Source: Pedobacter sp. (GTDB lineage Bacteria > Bacteroidota > Bacteroidia > Sphingobacteriales > Sphingobacteriaceae). From it: a stretch of DNA of 64,000 nucleotides. The translations under genes and the position numbers were made by a program. The notes under the pieces are model-generated. The model was given only the letters and a program-made list of their open reading frames with translations. It ran no database searches and was not told where the DNA came from. The DNA is taken from the NCBI GenBank assembly GCA_031119475.1, contig JAVHXV010000001.1:545116-609115 (forward strand). Reading direction: 5' to 3'. Of the stretch, positions 17,476 to 26,009 are shown piece after piece. How positions within the stretch are numbered: the stretch's first letter is position 1; every line of letters begins with the position of its first letter.

Positions 17476-17531
17476 ATAAAAAGTAAAAAGTTAAAAGTAA
17501 AAAGTCAAAAATAAAAAGTGTAAAAGTGCAT
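17476..17531. repeat. AAAAGT-type degenerate heptamer run between serC and serA
   Basis: The gap holds consecutive units such as AAAAAGTTAAAAGTAAAAAG and AAAAATAAAAAGTGTAAAAG. Similar runs occur after the phoH-like gene (about 21665-21700) and after recQ (about 58964-59005). Confidence 0.6.
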
Positions 17532-17569
17532 TGCCTACAAATTAATGCCTGATCAAAATACAAACAATC

Positions 17570-18520
17570 ATGATTAAGATCCTCGCCAACGATGGCATAG
17601 ACCCAATTGGGAAGAAATTATTGGAAGAAGCAGGTTTTCAGGTCGATACACAGACCATTCCACAAGAGCAACTGGCAGAAGCCCTATTAAACTACGACGC
17701 GATTACGGTACGTAGTGCCACAAAAGTAAGGGCAGCCTTGATTGATGCCTGTCCAAATATCAAACTAATTGGCAGGGGCGGTGTTGGGATGGACAACATT
17801 GATGTGGAGTATGCCAGGAGCAAGGGTGTTAATGTGGTCAATACACCTGCAGCTTCTTCTCTATCAGTTGCGGAACTGGTTTTTGCACATCTGTTTACAG
17901 GTGTTCGCTTTCTGTATGATGCAAATCGCAAAATGCCAGTTGACGGCGGCACAAAGTTCAACGATTTAAAAAAGGCATACGCCAAGGGTACGGAATTGAG
18001 GGGCAAGACCATCGGTATCATCGGCTTCGGCCGAATTGGAAGAGAAACAGCCGCAGTAGCATTAGGGTTGGGCATGACCGTTCTGGCCTATGATCTTTAT
18101 CCTTTTGATGGAGCGATCACACTTCAGCTTCAGGGCGGGATCAAAGTAGATATCCCTGTGAAAACGGTAAGTCTGGATGAAGTGATTGCGCAGAGCGATT
18201 TTATCTCTTTACACACACCATTTGCAGATCAACCAATTCTTGGTGCCAAGGAGTTTGCGGCCATGAAAACTGGAGTGGGCATTGTAAACTGCTCACGTGG
18301 AGGAACAATTGATGAGCCGGCATTGCTTGAAGCCTTGAACAGTGGAAAGGTAGCTTTTGCTGGATTGGATGTATTCGATAATGAACCTGCTCCACTCAAA
18401 GACTTGCTTACGCACCCCAGAATTTCATTGACACCGCATATCGGTGCCTCTACCAATGAAGCTCAGGAAAGAATTGGAGAGGAGCTGGCTACATTGATCA
18501 TCAATCATTTTAAGAAATAG
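17570..18520 (+). CDS. serA: D-3-phosphoglycerate dehydrogenase, short form
   Basis: A 316-residue D-isomer-specific 2-hydroxyacid dehydrogenase. The NAD site GIIGFGRIGRETA is near residue 147, and the catalytic residues lie in NCSRGGTIDEPALLEAL (Arg), DVFDNEPAP (Glu) and LTPHIGASTNEAQERI (His). It lacks the C-terminal ACT domain of the serine-inhibited long forms, so feedback by serine through that route is not expected. Position after serC supports assignment to the first step of serine synthesis rather than another hydroxyacid. Confidence 0.93.
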   Translation: MIKILANDGIDPIGKKLLEEAGFQVDTQTIPQEQLAEALLNYDAITVRSATKVRAALIDACPNIKLIGRGGVGMDNIDVEYARSKGVNVVNTPAASSLSVAELVFAHLFTGVRFLYDANRKMPVDGGTKFNDLKKAYAKGTELRGKTIGIIGFGRIGRETAAVALGLGMTVLAYDLYPFDGAITLQLQGGIKVDIPVKTVSLDEVIAQSDFISLHTPFADQPILGAKEFAAMKTGVGIVNCSRGGTIDEPALLEALNSGKVAFAGLDVFDNEPAPLKDLLTHPRISLTPHIGASTNEAQERIGEELATLIINHFKK

Positions 18521-18568
18521 GTATACTGGAAAGTTATTCCAATGCCCTCATGAGTACCCAATAGCGAT

Positions 18569-18641
18569 AACCTAATATTGCCCGTTGAAGCGTAGTTAGT
18601 TTCATTGGATCTTTCCGAAAGTAGCTCGGCAATATTAGGTT
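18569..18641. repeat. 14-bp perfect inverted repeat between convergent genes
   Basis: AACCTAATATTGCC (18569-18582) and GGCAATATTAGGTT (18628-18641) are perfect inverted repeats separated by 45 nt. They lie between serA and the convergent gene at 18661. No T run follows either arm, so an ordinary terminator is not evident. Confidence 0.8.
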
Positions 18642-18660
18642 GTTAATTCTAACCAATAGT

Positions 18661-19191
18661 TTAAAAAATTGCCTTTTCATGGGATTTGGAAAGCTTTATT
18701 TTTCTCCTCAGAAAGTAGGTCAAGCTCACACACCCTATTAAAGCAATGAGTGCAAGCAGATAAGCTAGGGTAATTGATCGCTGTTTATTCCTTAATAGTT
18801 TATTAAGTTCTTCCTGCTGGTCCTGTAGGTTTTTGATGGTTCTTCTGTAACTTAAGATTCGCTGGGTATGTTCATCAGCTGCCGACTGTGCGTTTTCTAC
18901 CTGTAGGTCTTTATAATCCATCAATGTTTTGAGTTCCTGAAAAATATGATTGTCCGTTAGCGCAATTTCCCTTAAAATCTCATTAGAATTGCGTATATCC
19001 TGTTTGGTCTGAAAACCAAAAATTCCTGTCCTGGCTTTGAGGCTTTCGTCATACTGCCCAAATTTTGCACTTCTTTCGGCAAGCAGCGCATTCACTTTTA
19101 AGCGCTGGATCTGATAAGCTGAAGTATCTTGTGCGCATACCAATCCGCAAAATGGTATAAAGAGAAATAATACTAATGCTAATCTTCTCAT
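18661..19191 (-). CDS. Uncharacterised secreted, membrane-anchored coiled-coil protein
   Basis: A 176-residue protein that I do not recognise. It has a signal peptide (residues 1-20, ending CGLVCAQD), a charged helical middle likely to form coiled coil (about 28-135, with repeated Glu/Leu/Gln such as NLQDQQEELNKLLRNKQ), and a single C-terminal membrane segment (about 140-160) followed by a basic tail. The topology suggests a periplasmic stalk anchored in the inner membrane. It is a single gene convergent with serA. Confidence 0.75.
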   Translation of the reverse strand: MRRLALVLFLFIPFCGLVCAQDTSAYQIQRLKVNALLAERSAKFGQYDESLKARTGIFGFQTKQDIRNSNEILREIALTDNHIFQELKTLMDYKDLQVENAQSAADEHTQRILSYRRTIKNLQDQQEELNKLLRNKQRSITLAYLLALIALIGCVSLTYFLRRKIKLSKSHEKAIF

Positions 19192-19352
19192 GGTTTTTGG
19201 CTATTGGAGCAAAAGTTATACCATAAAGGAGCAAAGAGCAAGGAGCCAGGAGCAAAGAGTAAATTGTAGGTATCAATCATCATGATAAAAAATTAACTTA
19301 TGCATCTTGACTTAACTTTTAACCTACAACCTTCAACCTACAACTATAACAT

Positions 19353-19637
19353 TCAACTTTCCATCAAGCTCCAGGCTTCGGCTTTGCAATAGAAATGAGG
19401 CTTTACCTTTGCCCAAGTGTTATGGAAAAGTTCAGAATGCCTGTAATTTTCCAAATGTGCTGCAGAGTCCCATTTGCTGATCGTAAAGAATATCGTTTGA
19501 TCTCTTTCATGTTGGAGCAACTCCACCCCGTTACAGCCTTCGCTAGCTAAGATCAATGGTCTTGCTGCTAGAAAAATCGCCTTAAATTCTTCAATAAATT
19601 CAGGTCTGAAGTGCATTTTGACTAATCGTGTTAACAT
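19353..19637 (-). CDS. Antibiotic biosynthesis monooxygenase (ABM) domain protein
   Basis: A 94-residue ABM-fold protein starting MLTRLVKMHFRPEFIEEF. The pattern of an N-terminal strand, a helix, LASEGCNGVELLQHERDQTI and then FFTISKWDSAAHLENYRHSE is typical of the dimeric alpha-beta barrel family that includes YgiN-like quinol monooxygenases. The reaction is not predictable for this member. An upstream in-frame ATG adds seven residues with no family support. Flanked by purine-rich repeats on both sides. Confidence 0.8.
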   Translation of the reverse strand: MLTRLVKMHFRPEFIEEFKAIFLAARPLILASEGCNGVELLQHERDQTIFFTISKWDSAAHLENYRHSELFHNTWAKVKPHFYCKAEAWSLMES

Positions 19638-19663
19638 CGTAGTAGCATCTGGTATCAAGTATC

Positions 19664-19755
19664 AATTATCAAGTATCAAGAGCAGAGAGCAAAGAGCAAA
19701 GAACAAAGAGCATAGAATAAAGAACAAAGAACAAAGAACAAAGAACAAAAGCAGA
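19664..19755. repeat. Purine-rich AAAGARC heptamer run
   Basis: About ten degenerate copies of AAAGAAC or AAAGAGC stand in tandem (for example AAAGAACAAAGAACAAAGAA at 19720-19747), preceded by TATCAAGTATCAATTATCAA units. Related runs occur at 19205-19260, 50315-50365, 62655-62710 and, as the complement, 63885-63920. Confidence 0.75.
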
Positions 19756-19818
19756 AATGAAGTATATAGGTCCAAGTTTCTGCTGTACCTCTTCCATCTT
19801 ACCTTTTCCATCTTCCCT

Positions 19819-20598
19819 TTAAGGGTGGAACTCTACCCTAACAATATCACTTAAATGAAGCCCTAACAATCCGCTTGCCTTACCTTTGTTAATGGCGATC
19901 TCCAAGTGGTTGCTGATCCCAAAAAGGCAGAGTTTTTCGCCCTCAGGCACCTCATTATAATGCCAGCTCAATTGTGTAATGGTTTCGCTTTTTCTAAAAT
20001 AGAGGGTAAAGTCGCGGTTTCGCTGAATTTTGGTAAACAAATCTTTGGTGATATTGGTAATCACATTGCAGAAGGTATCGATGTAGATTACACTTCCACG
20101 AATGATATCTCGTTCTATTACAGGATGTAAGAGCATCCTTTGCTCAACTTCTGCTGCAGGTAGACCAATGTCTTTTAATTTACCACCTTTGGCCAAGTGG
20201 ATGGCGGCTTTGACAAAAATATCGACCAATGGAAAATGCAGGTATTTTAGGTCCTGCATGATGTTGAGCTCTACGATTTCATCTGGTTTTTCATCAAACA
20301 AAAGTGAAAAAATTCCATTATCGGCCCCTACAAAATAATGGTCTTTATAACGTAGCGCCATGTACTTGGTATTCTCATTGAACACGGAATCGATCCCGAT
20401 CAAGTGTACCGTATTTTTTGGGAAGTAGGGATAAGCGTTCTTCAGCACAAATGCGGCATAAGAAATATTAAAGGAAGGCACGTCATGCGTAATATCAACA
20501 ATATTGGCCGTGGGCAAGATGCTCAGGATACTGCCTTTTAGGGCAGCCTGATAGAAATCTTTCGAACCCAGGTCAGTTGTTAATGTGATAATCGCCAT
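19819..20598 (-). CDS. SAM hydrolase (DUF62, chlorinase/fluorinase superfamily)
   Basis: A 259-residue member of the S-adenosylmethionine hydroxide adenosyltransferase family, which hydrolyses SAM to adenosine and methionine. MAIITLTTDLGSKDFYQAAL contains the conserved Asp near the start, VHLIGIDSVF is near residue 64, and FVGADNGIFSLL near 93 has the ADNG motif. Most members use water rather than halide. The cellular purpose of this reaction is unclear. The gene is divergent from the phoH-like gene and is not near the methionine genes. Confidence 0.88.
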   Translation of the reverse strand: MAIITLTTDLGSKDFYQAALKGSILSILPTANIVDITHDVPSFNISYAAFVLKNAYPYFPKNTVHLIGIDSVFNENTKYMALRYKDHYFVGADNGIFSLLFDEKPDEIVELNIMQDLKYLHFPLVDIFVKAAIHLAKGGKLKDIGLPAAEVEQRMLLHPVIERDIIRGSVIYIDTFCNVITNITKDLFTKIQRNRDFTLYFRKSETITQLSWHYNEVPEGEKLCLFGISNHLEIAINKGKASGLLGLHLSDIVRVEFHP

Positions 20599-20701
20599 TA
20601 AAAATTCAATATTTATGCTTATTCTTGCGTAGAGGCAAATCGCCTACAAATATTCAATTTTTAAATCAGAATATACACGCCTAAATAAAAATACAATTAT
20701 T

Positions 20702-21664
20702 TTGAACGAACTAAAGCTAACATTAGAAACCACAGATCAGGTGCAGTTTTGGGGTGCCAATAATGAACATTATGAATTGATCAAGGCGGCCTTCCCTAAA
20801 CTGAAAATTGTGGCCAGGGGAAACGACGTAAAAGCTTTGGGCGACGAGGCCGAACTCAAGAGTTTTGAACAGAAATTTGAACAACTGGTTGCGCATTTAG
20901 AAAAATATAGGGCACTCTCCAATAATGACGTTGAAGCCATCTTAGGTTCAAAAACAAAGCATAAGGAAAGTGAGGATGCACCTACCGCAACTGCCGCCAA
21001 CTCTGGAGAGGTAATCGTTTTTGGCAATCACGGTCTTTTAATAAAAGCGAGGACTGCCAATCAACGCAAAATGGTGGAGAGCATTGGCAAGAATGATGTG
21101 CTTTTTGCGATCGGACCCGCTGGTACGGGGAAAACCTATACTGCAGTTGCCCTAGCGGTGCGTGCATTGAAAAACAAGGAAATCAAACGGATCATTTTAA
21201 CACGTCCAGCTGTAGAAGCAGGAGAGAGTCTGGGATTTTTGCCGGGCGACCTGAAGGAAAAAGTAGACCCTTATCTACGTCCGCTTTATGATGCATTGGA
21301 CGACATGATCCCGCCTGAAAAATTAAAATTATATCTCGAAAATCGTACCATTGAAGTAGCACCATTGGCATTTATGCGTGGGCGGACATTGGACAACTGC
21401 TTTGTGATCTTGGATGAGGCTCAGAACTCAACCGACCTGCAGCTAAAGATGTTCCTGACCAGGATGGGACCAACTGCAAAATTCATCGTAACTGGTGATG
21501 TGACGCAAATTGACCTTCCACGCAAAGCACAATCTGGCCTTCAGAACGCCCTACGGATTTTAACTGATATCAAGGGAATTGATGTAATTTACCTCTCTGG
21601 CGAAGATGTGGTCCGCCATAAATTGGTTAAACAGATCTTAAAGGCCTACGGCGATATACAATAG
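20702..21664 (+). CDS. PhoH-like ATPase
   Basis: A 320-residue PhoH family protein. An N-terminal KH-like region (about 1-90) is followed by the ATPase with Walker A FAIGPAGTGKTYTAVALAV near residue 137, the EAGESLGFLPGDLKEKVDPY stretch near 172 and Walker B CFVILDEAQNSTDLQLKMFL near 235. Family members are linked to RNA metabolism and ribosome maturation. The start is TTG (20702), which best matches the usual N-terminus; no ATG lies close by in frame. Confidence 0.93.
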   Translation: MNELKLTLETTDQVQFWGANNEHYELIKAAFPKLKIVARGNDVKALGDEAELKSFEQKFEQLVAHLEKYRALSNNDVEAILGSKTKHKESEDAPTATAANSGEVIVFGNHGLLIKARTANQRKMVESIGKNDVLFAIGPAGTGKTYTAVALAVRALKNKEIKRIILTRPAVEAGESLGFLPGDLKEKVDPYLRPLYDALDDMIPPEKLKLYLENRTIEVAPLAFMRGRTLDNCFVILDEAQNSTDLQLKMFLTRMGPTAKFIVTGDVTQIDLPRKAQSGLQNALRILTDIKGIDVIYLSGEDVVRHKLVKQILKAYGDIQ

Positions 21665-21799
21665 AAGTAAAAAGTATAAAGTACAAAGTAAAAAGGCCTA
21701 GCAGGGTTGTTCCATAAGAACTCCTGCAGAACCTTTGGCATAAAAAGTTAATCGTATAAAGTATACGGTACAAAGTGGAGATACACGCTGATAGACTTT

Positions 21800-21827
21800 T
21801 GACTTTGCCTTATTATTGCTATTTTTA
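21800..21827 (+). promoter_or_regulatory. purC promoter, leaderless type
   Basis: TTG (21799-21801), an 18-nt spacer and TATTTTTA (21820-21827) precede the purC ATG by 5 nt. Transcription would begin at or beside the start codon. Confidence 0.5.
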
Positions 21828-21832
21828 CGCCA

Positions 21833-22783
21833 ATGAAAGCAATTAAAGAGACCCATTTTAATTTCCCGCAACAGAGTAATTTCTACAAAGGAAAGGTGCG
21901 TGATGTGTATACCATTCATGATCAGTTAATGGCGATGGTGGTTACCGACCGTATATCTGCATTTGATGTGGTTTTGCCAGAGGCGATTCCTTTTAAAGGA
22001 CAGGTATTGAACCAGATTGCTGCGAAATTTCTATCCGCAACTAAAGATATTGTACCCAATTGGGTTTTGGATACGCCGGATGAAATGGTTACCATTGGCC
22101 GTATCTGCGAGCCTTTTAAAGTGGAAATGGTCATCAGGGGATATTTGGCTGGACATGCCTGGCGAGAATATAGTGCTGGGCGTAGGAGTGTTTGTGGCGT
22201 GACCCTGCCCGAAGGACTAAAAGAAAATGACCGATTACCGGTACCTATCATTACACCTACTACAAAAGCAGCGGTTGGGCATGATGAAGATATTTCCAAA
22301 CAGGATATCCTGGCTAAAGGGATCGTGTCGCTCGTAGATTATGAAATGCTCGAGAAGTATACCCATTCGCTTTATCAGCGCGGAACCGAAATGGCGGCTG
22401 ATCGCGGATTGATTCTTGTTGATACCAAATATGAATTTGGGAAAGTTGGCGATACGATTTACCTGATCGATGAAATACATACACCAGATTCATCCCGTTA
22501 CTTTTATGCTGAAGGCTATGCAGAGCGACAAGAGCGCGGAGAGCCACAAAAACAGCTATCCAAAGAATTTGTACGGAAATGGCTGATCGAAAATAACTTC
22601 CAGGGCAAAGATGGGCAAACCATACCGGCCATGACGCCAGAAATTGTCGACTCGATTTCAGAAAGATATATTGAACTCTATGAGCAGATTACGGGTGAAA
22701 AATTCATTAAGAATGAATCATCCGACATCCTGAACAGAATTGAACAAAATGTCAAAATCGCGTTAAGTAACCTCATTTCTTAG
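21833..22783 (+). CDS. purC: Phosphoribosylaminoimidazole-succinocarboxamide synthase
   Basis: A 316-residue SAICAR synthase for purine biosynthesis. [20 protein letters not shown] near residue 18 is the nucleotide-binding start, [17 protein letters not shown] residues ([17 protein letters not shown]) lie near 100, and [15 protein letters not shown] near 198 and [13 protein letters not shown] near 216 hold the second signature. It is closer in length to the eukaryote-like long form than to the short E. coli enzyme. It is a single gene; other pur genes are not in the window. Confidence 0.96.
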   Translation: MKAIKETHFNFPQQSNFYKGKVRDVYTIHDQLMAMVVTDRISAFDVVLPEAIPFKGQVLNQIAAKFLSATKDIVPNWVLDTPDEMVTIGRICEPFKVEMVIRGYLAGHAWREYSAGRRSVCGVTLPEGLKENDRLPVPIITPTTKAAVGHDEDISKQDILAKGIVSLVDYEMLEKYTHSLYQRGTEMAADRGLILVDTKYEFGKVGDTIYLIDEIHTPDSSRYFYAEGYAERQERGEPQKQLSKEFVRKWLIENNFQGKDGQTIPAMTPEIVDSISERYIELYEQITGEKFIKNESSDILNRIEQNVKIALSNLIS

Positions 22784-22818
22784 AATAATCGTTATTTTCG
22801 TCCTTTAATTCTAGTCCC

Positions 22819-23205
22819 ATGAAATTTTCTACCGATAAACATGAAAAATATGTCGTCCTCAAATTGGACGAGCCAAAGTTCACAAACGACAATACGCCAG
22901 CACTGAAATCTGAATTTATCTTATTGAATACAGAAGGCTATCGCAATATTGTTTTGGATCTATCGGCTGTAGAAGAATGTAACGACTCGCAAGACTTGAG
23001 CTGCCTATTGGTAGGTGATCGACTTTGTAAAAGTGCGGGTGGGATATTTGTAGTCTCAGGTGTGCGCAACAGTATTGCCCATATCGTCAAGATTTCTAAT
23101 CTGCACCAGGTCATTACCTTTGTGAACAAGCTCGATGAGGCAACAGATCTCATATTCATGGAGGAAATTGAAAAGGAATTACGTGGCGGTGTAGATAAAG
23201 GGTAA
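22819..23205 (+). CDS. STAS domain protein (anti-sigma factor antagonist-like)
   Basis: A 128-residue single STAS domain. The fold's central region VLDLSAVEECNDSQDLSCLL (about residues 43-62) aligns with the loop that carries the phosphorylatable Ser in SpoIIAA-like proteins, with candidate Ser residues at DSQDLS. KSAGGIFVVSGVRNSIAHIV follows as the usual fourth strand and helix. No partner kinase or anti-sigma gene is adjacent. It ends 3 nt before the rnz ATG, so the two are cotranscribed; a functional link is unproven. Confidence 0.82.
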   Translation: MKFSTDKHEKYVVLKLDEPKFTNDNTPALKSEFILLNTEGYRNIVLDLSAVEECNDSQDLSCLLVGDRLCKSAGGIFVVSGVRNSIAHIVKISNLHQVITFVNKLDEATDLIFMEEIEKELRGGVDKG

Positions 23206-23208
23206 TTG

Positions 23209-24120
23209 ATGAAATTCGAAGTGACCATTTTGGGCAGTAGCTCTGCCACGCCGGTACACAATAGAAATCCTACTGCGCAATTGTTAAATTGCAACGAGAA
23301 GTTTTATCTGATCGATTGTGCGGAAGGCACACAGCAACAGTTGATCAAATTTGGACTAAAAGCAGCCAAAATCGATTATATTTTCATCAGCCACTTGCAT
23401 GGTGATCATTATTTTGGCCTTATCGGGTTGTTGTCCACGATGCACCTGAACGGAAGGATCAAGCCCTTACATCTTTTCGGTCCAGCTGCCATCCAAGAAA
23501 TCCTTGAGCTACAGTTTAAACATTCAGATACCACACTGAAATATGAACTGATCTATCATGTGACCAATCCTGCCGAAGCTGAAGTGATCTTGGTGAACCA
23601 GGATGTAACCGTGGAAACCATAATCCTTAACCACCGCATCCCTTGTACCGGCTTTAAATTTACGGAGAAAAAACGCCTGCGCAAACTCATCGTCAGTAAG
23701 CTGGAAGAACAGAATGTGGCCATTGAGCTTTATCCGCTATTAAAAAGAGGGCTTGACCTGACACTGCCAAATGGTACTGTCCTGAAAAATGAAGCGTATA
23801 CAACAGATTCGGCTACGCCAAAAACCTATGCCTATTGTTCTGATACCTTATTCGATGAAAGCTATTTTGCCAGCATCAGCAATTGTGATACGCTTTATCA
23901 TGAAGCAACATTTTTGCACGATATGTTGGATCGGGCAAACGAAACCCATCATACCACCGCACTTCAGGCCGCTCAGGTAGCCCAAGCTGTAGGTGCTAAG
24001 AACTTATTGATCGGACACTTCAGTTCGCGGTACAAAACATTGAACGAATTATTGGAAGAAGCCCAGTCTGTCTTCGAAAATACTTCTCTCGCCGTGGAAG
24101 GGACAACATTTCAAATCTAA
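23209..24120 (+). CDS. rnz: Ribonuclease Z
   Basis: A 303-residue metallo-beta-lactamase-fold tRNA 3' processing endonuclease. VTILGSSSATPVHNRNPTAQ starts the domain, the metal site FISHLHGDHYFGLIGLL has HxHxDH, and the C-terminal CDTLYHEATFLHD and LIGHFSSRYK carry the remaining ligands. An exosite insertion lies around residues 150-190. It trims the 3' ends of tRNAs lacking encoded CCA. The ATG at 23209 is preferred to the TTG one codon earlier. It follows the STAS gene in the same operon. Confidence 0.95.
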   Translation: MKFEVTILGSSSATPVHNRNPTAQLLNCNEKFYLIDCAEGTQQQLIKFGLKAAKIDYIFISHLHGDHYFGLIGLLSTMHLNGRIKPLHLFGPAAIQEILELQFKHSDTTLKYELIYHVTNPAEAEVILVNQDVTVETIILNHRIPCTGFKFTEKKRLRKLIVSKLEEQNVAIELYPLLKRGLDLTLPNGTVLKNEAYTTDSATPKTYAYCSDTLFDESYFASISNCDTLYHEATFLHDMLDRANETHHTTALQAAQVAQAVGAKNLLIGHFSSRYKTLNELLEEAQSVFENTSLAVEGTTFQI

Positions 24121-24190
24121 ATGGATGTATAATGAAAGAGGGTAAGATGTGATGCAACGATCTACCATTTTCCACTTGCCGCTTACATTC

Positions 24191-25144
24191 CTATTTATCC
24201 GTTTTATTCCCGCCGCCGAATACCGAGAAGTGTACATAGCGTTTCGGATTTGCCTTGAGGTCGATCATAAGGTTATCCAGATTCTTGGCAGCATTGGTCA
24301 GGTTATCGTACATCTTGGTATCATTCAACAACTGTCCTAAAGTGCCTTTTCCGGCTTTTAGCTCATTTACCATCACCTGGAGGTCGGCAACAGCCTTATT
24401 GGCATTGTCGATGGTCTGTTTAAAGTTTAGAGCGGCTGCCTTATCTGTAACGGTATTCAGATTGGTCAGTATCGCATCAATCTTGGCACCATTATTTTTG
24501 AAGTTAACCGTTATGGCCTCTACATTGGAAAGTATGCCCGAAAGCTTGGAACTTTCAGATCCCACCAAGGCATCTACTTTTTTAGAGGTAGCCTCTAAAG
24601 ATCCCAGCGTCGCCGCAATGCTGGTAAAGCTCTTATCCACATTCTTTTGGAAATTCGGGTTGAGGATTGAATTTACACTGGTTAAAATAGAATCCATTTT
24701 GGTAATGATCATTTCAGCCTTTTTTTGTACCGGCTGTACAGATTCCATCAAACTTTTTTCGACATTTGCATTTAACGTATAGCCATCTTTGGCCATCACC
24801 TTACTGTTTCCAAGTACCATTACGATGGCCTTACCTCCCAGCAGATCTGTACTTTCAAGACGTGCCAAGGTATTTTCTGGAATCTGGTATTCATCCTTGA
24901 TTTTCAAGGTCGCAATAATGCTTCCATCAGATTTAAGTTCAAGGTGGTCAACACGGCCAACTTGAAAACCATTGATCAGGACCGGTTTGGATACGGCTAG
25001 TCCATCTACCTGTGTATATCTGGCATACAATGTAGTTTCGCTCGTAAATATGGAGTTGCCTTTTAAAAAGTTGTAGCCAATAATTAATAATGCAATTGCA
25101 AATGCAGCGAGGATGCCTACTTTGGTTTCGTTTTTTATTTTCAT
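24191..25144 (-). CDS. MlaD family (MCE domain) protein
   Basis: A 317-residue protein with one N-terminal membrane segment (about residues 8-26), an MCE/MlaD domain (about 36-115, with GLAVSKPVLINGFQVGRVDH) and a long helical C-terminal region of heptad-like character (about 130-300). MCE proteins form hexameric periplasmic rings moving lipids between membranes, usually with an MlaE permease and MlaF ATPase. Neither gene is adjacent here. It lies downstream of the two amidase genes on the same strand, 48 nt from the nearer. Confidence 0.9.
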   Translation of the reverse strand: MKIKNETKVGILAAFAIALLIIGYNFLKGNSIFTSETTLYARYTQVDGLAVSKPVLINGFQVGRVDHLELKSDGSIIATLKIKDEYQIPENTLARLESTDLLGGKAIVMVLGNSKVMAKDGYTLNANVEKSLMESVQPVQKKAEMIITKMDSILTSVNSILNPNFQKNVDKSFTSIAATLGSLEATSKKVDALVGSESSKLSGILSNVEAITVNFKNNGAKIDAILTNLNTVTDKAAALNFKQTIDNANKAVADLQVMVNELKAGKGTLGQLLNDTKMYDNLTNAAKNLDNLMIDLKANPKRYVHFSVFGGGNKTDK

Positions 25145-25192
25145 GCGTCGTTTTAGCTTAAGTGGGAGCGGAGCTATTGTTCCAATTGGTTA

Positions 25193-25966
25193 TTAATTTT
25201 CTACTTCTTTTTTGTACTGCTTAATTGCATTGATAATGGCCGAGGTGATCTCTTCCTGCCCCTCATCAGATAACATGTAATTTTCTTCTTCTACATTGGA
25301 AATGAAACCAATTTCAGTAAGCACAGAAGGTAGGGCTGCACGCTGTAAAATCAATAATCCTTGCTCTTTAACACCTCTATTTACCCTTTTGTTTACTTCG
25401 GTATAATTTTTCTGGATCAACTTGGCCAGCACCAAGCTTTTTGCCCTGTACAATGATTTGTATAACGATAACAAAATCAGTTCCTGCGGATCTGTAGGGT
25501 CATAAGCCTTGGTTTTGTTGTAATTTTTATCGTTTAGGATCTCCTCATTTTCTTTCAGCCCCTTGTCCATTTCATTGATCCTGCGGTAGGCGCCAACAAA
25601 TGTTTCCGTGCCCCTAGTCTTTTTATCTTTGTTGGGCATAGAGTTACAGTGGATGGAAATGAAAAGGTCGGCCTTGGCATCATTGGCAATGCCCGCTCTT
25701 TTGTACCAATCTACATCTACATCTGTTTTTCTGGTCTGAATAATCCTGATATTTGGAAATTCTGCCTGCAGTTTTTTGCCCAACTTCAACGCCACCTGTA
25801 AGGTAATGTCTTTTTCATAGGCCCGGGAGCCCTGGGCACCAGGTTTTACCCCGCCATGTCCAGCGTCAATTACAATGGTCCTGATCTTATAGGTTTGGCC
25901 ATGCGCCGGACCAATCAATAGGAGAAAAAGTAAATTGACCAGTAAAAATCGAGCGTTTTTGAACAT
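25193..25966 (-). CDS. N-acetylmuramoyl-L-alanine amidase (Amidase_3)
   Basis: A 257-residue exported amidase. A signal peptide (about 1-23) precedes an Amidase_3 domain. Zinc and catalytic motifs are IVIDAGHGGVKPGAQG (His), YEKDITLQVALKLGK (Glu), DLFISIHCNSMPN (His) and SVLTEIGFISNVEEENYM (Glu). It cleaves the amide bond between MurNAc and the stem peptide, as in daughter-cell separation. It lies 43 nt downstream of a paralogous amidase gene. No cell-wall binding domain is attached. Confidence 0.95.
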   Translation of the reverse strand: MFKNARFLLVNLLFLLLIGPAHGQTYKIRTIVIDAGHGGVKPGAQGSRAYEKDITLQVALKLGKKLQAEFPNIRIIQTRKTDVDVDWYKRAGIANDAKADLFISIHCNSMPNKDKKTRGTETFVGAYRRINEMDKGLKENEEILNDKNYNKTKAYDPTDPQELILLSLYKSLYRAKSLVLAKLIQKNYTEVNKRVNRGVKEQGLLILQRAALPSVLTEIGFISNVEEENYMLSDEGQEEITSAIINAIKQYKKEVEN

Positions 25967-26009
25967 GTTGCTTAATGGATTTGCCGCAAATTTATAAAAT
26001 TATATCAAA

